This document shows, one piece after another, positions 5,673-13,167 of a stretch of 15,871 nt of DNA. The notes under the pieces are model-generated. The model made no database searches. It saw only the letters and a program-made list of their open reading frames with translations, and was not told the origin of the DNA. The DNA is taken from positions 1-15,871 of the forward strand of contig JAJFGM010000103.1 in assembly GCA_021776145.1 (NCBI GenBank), in the 5' to 3' direction. Origin of the DNA: Kiloniellaceae bacterium (GTDB taxonomy: Bacteria; Pseudomonadota; Alphaproteobacteria; Kiloniellales; Kiloniellaceae). The position numbers and the translations under genes are program-made. Each line of letters opens with the position of its first letter. The stretch's first letter is position 1.

Positions 5673-6695
5673 CTCCTCCCAAAACCTAATATTGTTCGGA
5701 TCACTCTTCATTCCCTGCGAACGAAGACTCCTGGCTGCTTCTGGAGATGCGACAAAAATGTCTTGGACAGTTTCGACGTGCTTCCTAAGTTCCATCACGT
5801 CTGGGTGCCCATAGTTCCATTTTTTCCCCTCATCATCATACACATCGAGTTCAACTGCTCTTTGTGCCTCTTCGGAATAATATTGAAAATCAGGCCTTAC
5901 CTCCTTACCAAGACAGTCGAGGATCAATAGTCTGACGATTTCTCTACCGCCGAGCTCAGCATGCAAATCTCTTATTGCCGAGAGCTCATCTTCAAGTCGC
6001 TCTTCCCAGCCTGAATCGTCAAAATCTGCATCGATTTTTCTTACGGCAGTAGCGTCTTTAACCTTCCGCAATGCGGCGATCTGTTCCTCCGCCTTCGAAA
6101 GCAATTCCTCGGCGGTGTCTCTCGCCTCCACTGCATCATTTCTTTCTTGTATGGCGGTGGAGTACACTTCGGAAGACACCCTACTTGCAAGCGGGATATC
6201 GCTCTTCAAAGTGCTCCATTTTCTCTGAAACTCTCGCATTGCCCTCGAACGGACAGCAGAAGTGGGTAGAGGGATTCCGGTAGCTGCCGAAAGATCCTCG
6301 AACCCCTGTGCAAGGGCGTCCTCATTGTCGATTTTCACCCCCACGATTCCGAGAAGAGTCGCTTGCATTTCGCGGAACGAGTTAGGGGGGACGATTATCG
6401 GAAGTCTGTGTGTTCCGAGCACCCATGCTGCGCCGAGCTCTGCCATGCAAAATGGGCTATCTAAATACGATGGTGAAATGAGGGCGACTACCCCCTTAGC
6501 GCCGGCGGCCTTGGGACGGATTTCATCAACAAAGTTGCCCCCCTTGGTTACGCCCTGCCCTTCGAGACTGGAACAAAAAATGTCTGCGGATGTTATGCCA
6601 AGTGATTTGGCAAGCACGGTTTCGAAGGCCTCAACGAGGGGTTCATCAGCTGCCGCATGGCTAAGGAAGATCTTGGGGTTTTTTGGTATTACCAC
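5664..6695 (-). CDS. TIR-domain protein with coiled coil and C-terminal domain of unknown type
   Basis: 343 residues from a GTG start at 6695, with GAAGG about 11 nt upstream. Residues ~7-145 form a TIR domain: KIFLSHAAADEPLVEAF at the start, SLEGQGV in the BB-loop position, and SPSYLDSPFCMAELGAAW with the putative catalytic glutamate E86. Bacterial TIR domains of this kind cleave NAD+ or make signalling nucleotides from it. Residues ~178-213 are a predicted coiled coil (QERNDAVEARDTAEELL). The last ~120 residues contain a helical segment (REIVRLLILDCLGKEVRP) and no domain I recognise; they may be the sensor or oligomerisation part. There is no transmembrane segment or signal peptide. It stands alone with no adjoining sensor gene, so it may be a single-protein defence system. 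Function is inferred from the domain. Confidence 0.85.
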   Translation of the reverse strand: MVIPKNPKIFLSHAAADEPLVEAFETVLAKSLGITSADIFCSSLEGQGVTKGGNFVDEIRPKAAGAKGVVALISPSYLDSPFCMAELGAAWVLGTHRLPIIVPPNSFREMQATLLGIVGVKIDNEDALAQGFEDLSAATGIPLPTSAVRSRAMREFQRKWSTLKSDIPLASRVSSEVYSTAIQERNDAVEARDTAEELLSKAEEQIAALRKVKDATAVRKIDADFDDSGWEERLEDELSAIRDLHAELGGREIVRLLILDCLGKEVRPDFQYYSEEAQRAVELDVYDDEGKKWNYGHPDVMELRKHVETVQDIFVASPEAARSLRSQGMKSDPNNIRFWEEQV

Positions 6696-7360
6696 TTATA
6701 GAATCGCCTTCTAAATGAATGAGAGACAGGGTTGCCGCGTGTCAGGTTTCTTTCTGCTACTATCAAACTTCAAATGTATTGTAGCTGATGTCAACGCTCG
6801 GAGCCCGAACGGCAGTAGGGACGTTTTCAGGTTGCATTTGGTAGGAGACGGATCATAGCGGCGTAGCTCGGGGTAGCCCGACATCGCCGCCAGTTTGAAA
6901 GTGCCGTATGGCCAAAATGTGTAATAAGAGGCGGCGGGCTGCAGGGCTCGGTAGATTTGCATTTCTGCGCTGACTGGTTCTCGGTACGGAGTGCTGCGAA
7001 AGCTCGGAGGCCGCCCTCCGTGTAGGCAACTGTGGTTCGGCGGCGTGATTTTGGCGGAGTGTCCGCTTCCATGATCCGGCAAGGGCGAATTCGCATGCGC
7101 AGAGAAGGTCCGGAATCCGCCCAAAGCCGACGGTGATATCGTCGTTGGGTTTCTGCGATTGCAGCCCACTTTCCGGACGTTCACCGCAAACCCAAAACCT
7201 TTTCATGTTCGAACTGATGGGCTGAGGATGCTGCAGCCATTTGCGATTATGAAAAAAATGACTACTCACATCTGTTTTCCGGCGGTCCAGAGTGCTTACA
7301 TGTAGTCGAACAAAAACTACAAACGAGCCACTCCTGTCATTTTTGAAACGGAAAGAATTG
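6696..7360. other. 665-bp non-coding region between the TIR gene and the small repeat protein
   Basis: Several overlapping minus-strand open frames exist (6711-7184, 6827-7096, 6853-7368), but none has a recognisable domain, ribosome site or protein-like composition. The middle (about 6840-7180) is GC-richer than its flanks and resembles the degenerate alphaproteobacterial intergenic DNA seen at 3541-3850. Both ends are AT-rich and presumably carry the promoters of the TIR gene (left, minus) and of the 7361 gene (right, plus). An inverted repeat TGTAGT / ACTACA (7301-7306 / 7316-7321) lies 40 bp before the start at 7361. Confidence 0.55.
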
Positions 7361-7864
7361 ATGATCAACTATGTCGCTCCATTGGGCGGTCAGACAATCG
7401 GCAAGGCCGCAAGTCGCGAAGATGCCTGGTGGCTTTGTAGCCGCTATGGCTTGAAGCCATTTCCTTTGAATGATGCCTCTGCGGTGAGATTAGAGGACGC
7501 AGAGAATGGAGCAAAGGTGTGGACGGTTCCCTGCGAGCATACTCAATACCCATATGATCGTGCTGCCTTTGAAAGTCGGCATCGTGATGGCTTGGCTACA
7601 TTAGAGAACGGCCTTCCAGCATGGCCTGTTGCTGAAGAAAATGGGATAGCATTCCAAACCTTCAAACAACGGCTCAAACGAGGCTGGTCGGAAGAAAGAG
7701 CCGCAACTGAAGGGGTGCGGGAAATGGCGCATAATCCCGATGATGAGTGGGAAGTAATTGCGCTGGAAAACGGGCTATCTGTCCGCGCATATCGCAGCCG
7801 TGTTCAGGCTGGTTGCCCTGAAGCCGTTGCCGCAACGTTGGGGCTAAGTTGGCGGAAGTGGTAA
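7361..7864 (+). CDS. Small uncharacterised protein with two internal HTH-like repeats
   Basis: 167 residues from the ATG at 7361, which has GGAAAG a few nt upstream; an in-frame ATG at 7292 would add 23 basic residues with no ribosome site and is less likely. I do not recognise a named family. The C-terminal half carries a clear internal duplication: residues ~90-116 (VAEENGIAFQTFKQRLKRGW, then SEERAAT) and ~132-158 (VIALENGLSVRAYRSRVQAG, then CPEAVAAT). Each unit has an ENG(I/L) turn and an R(L/V)xxG(W/C) segment, as in small helix-turn-helix repeats that bind DNA. The N-terminal ~80 residues (LGGQTIGKAASREDAWWLC, later VWTVPCEHTQYPYDRAAF) have no match I know. It stands alone between two minus-strand units. 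It may be a regulator, or the DNA-binding part of a phage- or homing-type protein. Confidence 0.65.
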   Translation: MINYVAPLGGQTIGKAASREDAWWLCSRYGLKPFPLNDASAVRLEDAENGAKVWTVPCEHTQYPYDRAAFESRHRDGLATLENGLPAWPVAEENGIAFQTFKQRLKRGWSEERAATEGVREMAHNPDDEWEVIALENGLSVRAYRSRVQAGCPEAVAATLGLSWRKW

Positions 7865-7949
7865 GTTTCCACTCTTCGCGCGCAAACGCGGCCCATTCCG
7901 ATCAATCACAGCCCAATACACGTGCTGCGCCGCCGCCCGTCATTCCAGC

Positions 7950-7970
7950 CATTCGCTGCAAATGCAAAAA
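7950..7970 (-). repeat. 21-bp dispersed inverted repeat, left copy
   Basis: Read on the minus strand this is TTTTTGCATTTG, C, AGCGAATG. It differs at one base from 13297-13317 on the plus strand. The two copies are in inverted orientation about 5.3 kb apart and flank the block from the PghP-like gene to the ABC-3C operon. Confidence 0.6.
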
Positions 7971-8023
7971 ACAACTTGCAGATGATCTCATACCGCTTGT
8001 GCAAAGCAGTCCGTTCCTCAGCT

Positions 8024-8605
8024 CTAGACAATGGCTTTCCGCACGGCGCGAGAGAATTTGTTGAAAAGGTCGGGTTCGGAAAGCAGATCGTTTCGGAGAG
8101 ACTTCGGAATTTCAAGTTGTACACCCGATGATCGGCTGCCTCGATTACAGATGTTGTTCTTATGCTCTCCAGCAAGCTCACCGCACCCAACAGCAGCATT
8201 GAAACCCTCCAACGCAAGTTCATTAATTATGGCGTCTCTGGTAGCCGCATCCAGCCCTCCAACATGAACAGTCGCGGGATCATCGCGGTCTCTGCGACCA
8301 TGGAAAGCAACTACGACAGCATGCTCGCTGACAATATCAATTGCTTCCTCGTCGTCGTACTTATGAGACGTCACATGCAAATCACTGTGAGGTCTTTTCC
8401 GAATGCCCTCAAATAGGTACAGCGAATGGTCTTCGCTCGCCACGGCTTTAGCCAACTCAGACGTCCCCGGCTCAATTTTGCCTCCATGAGGAGCCATGAT
8501 CAAACAATCCGAAGCCCTCTTCACGGCTTGCTTCAGATAGTCGGACCCATTTTTCTCGACAAGATAAAGCTCTACAAAGCTAGAATACTCATCTTTCGCC
8601 ATCAT
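8024..8605 (-). CDS. Poly-gamma-glutamate hydrolase (PghP/DUF867) family zinc hydrolase
   Basis: 193 residues, starting at one of two consecutive ATG codons (8605, 8602); the ribosome site (GGGTGG) is weak and very close, and an in-frame TGA just upstream excludes an earlier start. The carboxypeptidase-like zinc fold is evident: IMAPHGGKIEPGTSE gives ligands H40 and E45, VVAFHG gives the third ligand H102, and GVQLEIPKSLR near the C-terminus carries the catalytic glutamate E165. Phage PghP enzymes cut gamma-glutamyl links in capsules. Bacterial homologues have no settled role and could cleave other amide or isopeptide bonds. No signal peptide is visible, so it should act in the cytoplasm, which argues against a capsule substrate. 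It is downstream of and co-oriented with the 8723-9700 gene. Fold call is firm; substrate is unknown. Confidence 0.85.
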   Translation of the reverse strand: MMAKDEYSSFVELYLVEKNGSDYLKQAVKRASDCLIMAPHGGKIEPGTSELAKAVASEDHSLYLFEGIRKRPHSDLHVTSHKYDDEEAIDIVSEHAVVVAFHGRRDRDDPATVHVGGLDAATRDAIINELALEGFNAAVGCGELAGEHKNNICNRGSRSSGVQLEIPKSLRNDLLSEPDLFNKFSRAVRKAIV

Positions 8606-8722
8606 CCACCCAGTTCACGTTATCAGTTCAACAAACCTCCTAAAGTGTTCGAAGCTACCTCACAACATTGCTCATGAAGGAAAGACGCTCTCTGACATGA
8701 CTGATCTGCAGTTGAATAGGCT

Positions 8723-9700
8723 CTACTCGTGATACCTCATGGTATTAGCGCCCTTAGGCGGATTTCCAAACGCTAGGCGTCGCGATGTGATGCGACCGGT
8801 TGGTGCCACAATCTCAACTATCGCATTGTTCAATGCATCTACAAAGAGCTTGTTGAAAATATTCGGGAATTTGGGATGGCTGAACATCACATTGGGCAAC
8901 CGAAGGTCAGCAAGCGTACCGGCCAAATAGTCAGGCAGCCTAACAAACTCGTCGTGCTTTGTTATGCCGTCCATAAGCGGCGAAGCAAATATGAGTTGCG
9001 GCCTAAGAACATCAATGACACCCCCCGAGCGCCGCCTCATAATTTGAAACAGCAACCAAGCAAGATCGAATGCAAGTCCATCGTGCCGATCAAACATGGC
9101 GTCGCGATCACTTATCCAGCGAATACTTAGCGGCGATTTTCCTTCATGAATTAGGTGGAAAACAAGCGCCCCAAATGAAGCAACCAGAAAGATTCTCCGT
9201 AGAAGCGCCGTTGATGGATTTTTACTGGAAAGTTCACCTTCCAATAGTTGAAGTTTTCGGTCCAGATCGGAGTAGTATTGTACGTTTCTGGGTTCTGCGG
9301 ATCTCCAATCCACAACTACGTCTCGCAGATCTTTTGCGATGGAACTCATTGCGTCTATTGTGATTGCGGCCTTCAGGTAGTTGCTGTCTTTCTCAACGAG
9401 AAAATTATAACTGAAGGTCACCGGTGAGCAAAAATAATCTAGGAATTCGTTCGAAGGAGTACGAGTTTTCTTAAGGTCCTTCGGCGCGAACGCAGAAATC
9501 CATGATGCAATATTTTCGTCGGTGTCATGCTTTGGCATAATAACAAAAGAAAACGCATCACTTTTCTTATTCTTATTTCCAACGCTGTAGTCCGAGGCAA
9601 CTGTCCAGTTTGCGGCAACTGGAATTTTCTCAAACCAACGCCAAAAATCAGACCGAACAGTTTGACCCGAGGTCTCAAGCAGTCTGATCAGTTCTAGCAT
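8723..9700 (-). CDS. Uncharacterised 325-residue protein, possible RNase H-like (DUF3800-like) fold
   Basis: The ATG at 9700 has GAGAGG 8-9 nt upstream. I do not recognise the family with confidence. There is no signal peptide; a hydrophobic helix (RIFLVASFGALVFHLIH, ~169-185) may be a buried helix rather than a membrane span. It is followed by an acidic motif, WISDRDAMFDRHDGLAFDLA (~195-214), and later LPDYLAGTLADLRL (~258-271). Spaced aspartates followed by an (L/A)D-x2-AG segment recall DUF3800 and similar RNase H-fold proteins; this is a weak resemblance only. It lies 85 bp after the ABC-3C ATPase gene and 117 bp before the PghP-like gene, all on the same strand. It could be the first gene of a two-gene unit with the hydrolase. 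Confidence 0.7.
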   Translation of the reverse strand: MLELIRLLETSGQTVRSDFWRWFEKIPVAANWTVASDYSVGNKNKKSDAFSFVIMPKHDTDENIASWISAFAPKDLKKTRTPSNEFLDYFCSPVTFSYNFLVEKDSNYLKAAITIDAMSSIAKDLRDVVVDWRSAEPRNVQYYSDLDRKLQLLEGELSSKNPSTALLRRIFLVASFGALVFHLIHEGKSPLSIRWISDRDAMFDRHDGLAFDLAWLLFQIMRRRSGGVIDVLRPQLIFASPLMDGITKHDEFVRLPDYLAGTLADLRLPNVMFSHPKFPNIFNKLFVDALNNAIVEIVAPTGRITSRRLAFGNPPKGANTMRYHE

Positions 9701-9752
9701 CTACATTGCCTCTCTTCCAATTTCGGGCATAGGTTGCATGTGCTGCGGAGGA

Positions 9753-9775
9753 TCAAAAATGCATGAGATTTTTGA
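9753..9775. terminator. AT-rich hairpin after the ABC-3C operon
   Basis: TCAAAAAT-gcatgag-ATTTTTGA, perfect 8-bp arms with a 7-nt loop, 11 bp beyond the ATPase stop codon and upstream of the 9700 gene. The stem is almost all A-T, so as an intrinsic terminator it would be weak. It may instead be an operator for the next gene. Confidence 0.35.
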
Positions 9776-9785
9776 CATTTAAGAC

Positions 9786-11654
9786 CTAGACAGAACGCTC
9801 CAAAAGGCCAAACCTGCCGTTCCCATCTAATCCAGTGAAGGTTTCTATCCTTGCAAGTGATTGCACTTGCTCCGGCGGATCTGAATTCTCGATTACCACG
9901 AACTGCACTTGATCACTTAGGCTTGCGAGGTGGCGATAGAAGTGCTCTGCAAGACTTGTCGATTTGAGCGCAATCTCGTCTTCGGATAGTTCGCCATATT
10001 TGGGGAATTTCATCGGTTCGCGATAGGTCAGCAGTGGCGTGTCCAAGACAAGAAAGCCTGGATGGGGTAGATCATTTTCGATGCAATAGACAATAACCGA
10101 CACATTGAATGCAGCATGTAGGATCGCGCGAACACCCTTGCCGTTCGCAGCGCGTGCTTTGCCGCCGATGGTGATATCGTTGGCAACCGGGTCAAATTGT
10201 ACTTTCTCAGCATCAGGAAACTTCCAAGCTTTCAGCACATTCTTTACCGTGTCCCCAAACTTAAATGCAGTTGTTGAATCCGGCCCTACTGTAAGGCCAT
10301 CTCCTTCGCGTTTGGTGGGTTGTGAGGCGATCTTCTCGCGGCGCGCATTGAGCTTTGTAAGGCGTTCATAGAGCGCCAAGATCTTCTGAGCTTCGTCCTG
10401 CGCTTCGGAATAGGCCTCATAGCTTTTCCGCGCCGAAACCTCCTTAGGGCGGGCATTTTCGATATTACCGTCGAAGTCTTCAATGTCTTTCTTGAGCCGG
10501 GTCACTTGCCGCTGAAGACCTTGCGCTTCCGCTGCAAGAGATGTCATTGTCTGCGACAGTTCACGCTGTTCGCGCTCAATTTTGTTGGCTTCGGCGGCAG
10601 CGGCCTTATGCGCCATTTCGATTTCGGCAGTGGCACGATTGTGCTGTTGCGCCTCAGCAGGGGCCCCGCAGACGGGACAAGCCATGCCTGCCATAGCGAC
10701 GAGGACAAAACCGCCTTCCTCAATAGACTGAAGGCGTTGCAAATCCGATGCATAGACTGATTGCAATTTGGAGAAGCGGTCAAGAGTTATCCCAAGTTCA
10801 TCCGCTCTCACATTGAGCTCCAACCGTTTGTCCAAAGCAGCCCGTCGCTTCCCAACGAGGTCGTCAAGTTCGTTTTGCGCTCCCTGCAGCTGGTCCAGCA
10901 AACCCGCCGCGCTCTTGTCTAGGCGATCTAACTTCTCTTCAATTTCAGATTCTGTTGGAGCTTCGGGACCTAATTCGTTAGTGAGCTGCTCAATCCACTC
11001 ATCGATCAATTCAAGCTTTGCGGCTTTCGCAACTTTTCGTTCTGTGGGCTTGGGCACGGTCACGACAGACGCGTCATCTATGCCGGTCAAAATAAGCTTG
11101 AACAGGTTCTGCTCAAATGTCCGCTCAGTGGGAGATCCTGAGGACAGAACAGGGCTTCTTTTTGCGATGATGTCCTCTTCTGAAACGACGGCATATGGGG
11201 ACAGAAGTCGAATGGACAAGATGTCCTTTTTACCGTTGCCATCTCTCACAACCTGCTTTCCAGCCAAGCCAATAGCTTCGAGCAGAAAATGAGAAACGGT
11301 ATCGGTTCTGCGAGATTCGTGCTGCCCACGTAGGGTTTTACCCTTGATTTGGCTTTCAGCGTTAACCAACCCTTCATACAATTTGAAGTGCCCACCCCGT
11401 GTCGGTCGATACAACGTGACTTTACTGCCATCCGACAGCTCAATGCCGAGCCAGACCGCATCATAGCCCACGACTTCATCAGTTTCGGGCAGGGCCTTGA
11501 TGGCCCCGATCATGAAGAGGAGAGCGAGTGAGGCGAAAGATTTGCCAGTGTTTGAAGCACCAAAAACGATGTTTAGACCGTCTTGAAATTCTAGTCCTGA
11601 CGGCTCAATTGCAGGGCCAGTAAAAATCAGGTGACGTAGGTGAATGCCAGTCAT
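9786..11654 (-). CDS. ABC-3C system ATPase (SMC/Rad50-like)
   Basis: 622 residues; the ATG at 11654 overlaps the stop of the previous gene as ATGA. Walker A is GASNTGKSF (~32-40, K38). Two long helical stretches (~205-315 and ~335-445) form a coiled-coil arm around a CPVCGAP zinc-hook-like motif at ~326-332. The ABC signature region is NGKGVRAILHAAF (~504-516) and Walker B is GFLVLDTPLL (~533-542, D538), followed by an H-loop region near VQFVVIENSD. This head-coil-hook-coil-head plan is that of Rad50/SMC ATPases, and the size and gene order fit the ABC three-component systems described from comparative genomics. It is expected to sense invading DNA or an aberrant DNA end and license the nuclease effector encoded first in the operon. 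ABC-3C membership rests on the two neighbours. Confidence 0.85.
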   Translation of the reverse strand: MTGIHLRHLIFTGPAIEPSGLEFQDGLNIVFGASNTGKSFASLALLFMIGAIKALPETDEVVGYDAVWLGIELSDGSKVTLYRPTRGGHFKLYEGLVNAESQIKGKTLRGQHESRRTDTVSHFLLEAIGLAGKQVVRDGNGKKDILSIRLLSPYAVVSEEDIIAKRSPVLSSGSPTERTFEQNLFKLILTGIDDASVVTVPKPTERKVAKAAKLELIDEWIEQLTNELGPEAPTESEIEEKLDRLDKSAAGLLDQLQGAQNELDDLVGKRRAALDKRLELNVRADELGITLDRFSKLQSVYASDLQRLQSIEEGGFVLVAMAGMACPVCGAPAEAQQHNRATAEIEMAHKAAAAEANKIEREQRELSQTMTSLAAEAQGLQRQVTRLKKDIEDFDGNIENARPKEVSARKSYEAYSEAQDEAQKILALYERLTKLNARREKIASQPTKREGDGLTVGPDSTTAFKFGDTVKNVLKAWKFPDAEKVQFDPVANDITIGGKARAANGKGVRAILHAAFNVSVIVYCIENDLPHPGFLVLDTPLLTYREPMKFPKYGELSEDEIALKSTSLAEHFYRHLASLSDQVQFVVIENSDPPEQVQSLARIETFTGLDGNGRFGLLERSV

Positions 11655-12169
11655 AGGTTAGCGGGCCCTGATACTGTTTCTTCCTGTCGAAATTCTGCTG
11701 TCCACCGCCCAATTTTATTTTCCACGAGTTCCCGGATTTGTGCCGAAGTTAGGCCGCCGAACGTTTTGGCCATCCATTCTGCGCGGCGCTTGAGTTGGAC
11801 TGAATATGGAGATTGCAGTAGATCAAGGTAACTTGGTGCCTCTTCACTTGCGCTGAACTGAACACCCGTTTCTGTATCAACCACGGTTACAAGGTGTACC
11901 TGTTGCATAAGGCGCAAACTGCGCTCAACGAGTTGACGACGCACAAGCAGTTCACCTGTTCGGTTAGGCAGATCGGGGTGTAGACTTTTCGGCACGTCGT
12001 CGACGCCAAAATCTCCAGTATGAACGACGATGTGATCAAGCCATGTCAATTCGATGAGATCACACTGCCGTGGATATAAAGCTTCGAGAACTATCAAACT
12101 CCGAATGCCTGTTTCCAAAGTGCTATTAAATGGGTGAGGGGTGTCAATTGGGTCTTCTACCGTTTCCAT
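11651..12169 (-). CDS. ABC-3C system middle component
   Basis: 172 residues from the ATG at 12169, overlapping the effector gene by 13 bp and the ATPase gene by 4 bp. The sequence (SLIVLEALYPRQCDLIELTW; HPDLPNRTGELLVRRQLVER; later YSVQLKRRAEWMAKTFGGLT) resembles the ABC-3C middle component family, probably the MC2 type. These are small helical proteins always encoded between or beside the effector and the ATPase; they probably bridge the two. The start is fixed by the overlap. The function is not biochemically established. Confidence 0.75.
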   Translation of the reverse strand: METVEDPIDTPHPFNSTLETGIRSLIVLEALYPRQCDLIELTWLDHIVVHTGDFGVDDVPKSLHPDLPNRTGELLVRRQLVERSLRLMQQVHLVTVVDTETGVQFSASEEAPSYLDLLQSPYSVQLKRRAEWMAKTFGGLTSAQIRELVENKIGRWTAEFRQEETVSGPANL

Positions 12170-13167
12170 GGCAACCGCCCCTTTATTCCTTCGTTAGCAA
12201 ACTGATGACAGGTTCCTTGCTTCACCTGCGGGCCCGCGTGCTTGCCCAACACACCAGAAGGCTGAAGGACTGCGGCTTGCTTCATGACTTTGCTTGCTCG
12301 GTCTAGACCATCCGCATGCTTCTCGCGATGTGTTTCGACTACGCCGTGGTAGATTTCATCTTTAAAATCGGCAAGATATTCTGTTGGGGTCGAGTCACGA
12401 TAGAAACGGTCAAACGCGGCGGCGTCAAAAAACCGTGTTCTTTGATCGCGTAAGTGGGTTCCAAATTCCGCACTGGCAAGTGCAGCTGCCGCATCAGGAA
12501 ATTTGCCGGGTCCTCGTTGCTCATAGAGATCAAGCAGCTGGCTGATATATTCAGACTCAACGCCTTGTATCTGGCTAGGTACAACGCCACGAGGGGACTT
12601 TCCAGGGTCGTTACCAAACCACTTTACGAGAGCCACTTTGCAAGCGGTGTCATCTACAAGCTTTGTAGAATCAAGCCAGTGGATTTGCGTGAAATCAAAG
12701 GCTTTGATGGTATTCTCGATCAAGGGCGTTAAAACAATAGTCTGCCGGCTGACCAGCTTCTTGGATATTTTTGTGTCCCAGTGTTCAAGGAAAGCTTTAC
12801 GAAAGCGCTCAGGGTGCGCGATGTATGATTGGACTGCTCTTGCAACGCCATAGGGCGCGACGAAATAGTAGGACCTTGGCAATGAAAACTCACCGTTTGA
12901 GGCATGCATAAAAATCTTGCCAAGCTCGACGAATGCAGAGGCTTCTTTCAGCGAACTGCTGAGCTGTTTGCATTGAAAGTTATCCCAAGGACCCTCCATG
13001 CGTTGATCAGTAATATAGCCAGTGACGTCGCGGCCCATGTCACCTGTACCGCGCCAAAGCTCATGGCTGTGATAGTCTTTGACCCGCTGTTCCAGCCAAT
13101 CGCTAACAAATTCTTCAAGACTATCTGGCGGTAGCGCACGAACGAGCAATGCATAATTTGTGCGCAC
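12157..13167 (-). CDS. ABC-3C system effector with N-terminal Mrr/PDDEXK-like nuclease domain
   Basis: 336 residues from a GTG at 13167 with GAGGAA ~8 nt upstream; no ATG exists between this and the preceding in-frame stop. Residues ~15-110 form a restriction-endonuclease-like domain: SLEEFVSDWLEQ with the early glutamate, GTGDMGRDVTGY (D47), and FQCKQLS giving Q65-x-K67, the (D)...QxK signature of Mrr-type nucleases. The C-terminal region (~265-336) ends in KQGTCHQFANEG and LPW, the pattern of the ABC-3C C-terminal domain that docks effectors to the ATPase module. First gene of a three-gene operon in which all genes overlap. It is the predicted toxic DNA-cutting part of the system. Confidence 0.85.
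   Translation of the reverse strand: MRTNYALLVRALPPDSLEEFVSDWLEQRVKDYHSHELWRGTGDMGRDVTGYITDQRMEGPWDNFQCKQLSSSLKEASAFVELGKIFMHASNGEFSLPRSYYFVAPYGVARAVQSYIAHPERFRKAFLEHWDTKISKKLVSRQTIVLTPLIENTIKAFDFTQIHWLDSTKLVDDTACKVALVKWFGNDPGKSPRGVVPSQIQGVESEYISQLLDLYEQRGPGKFPDAAAALASAEFGTHLRDQRTRFFDAAAFDRFYRDSTPTEYLADFKDEIYHGVVETHREKHADGLDRASKVMKQAAVLQPSGVLGKHAGPQVKQGTCHQFANEGIKGRLPWKR

Noticed and set aside
6711..7368. Minus-strand frames of 157 and 171 codons between the TIR gene and 7361
   Set aside because: No domain, no ribosome site, low-complexity composition; they overlap one another and one also overlaps the start of the 7361 gene.
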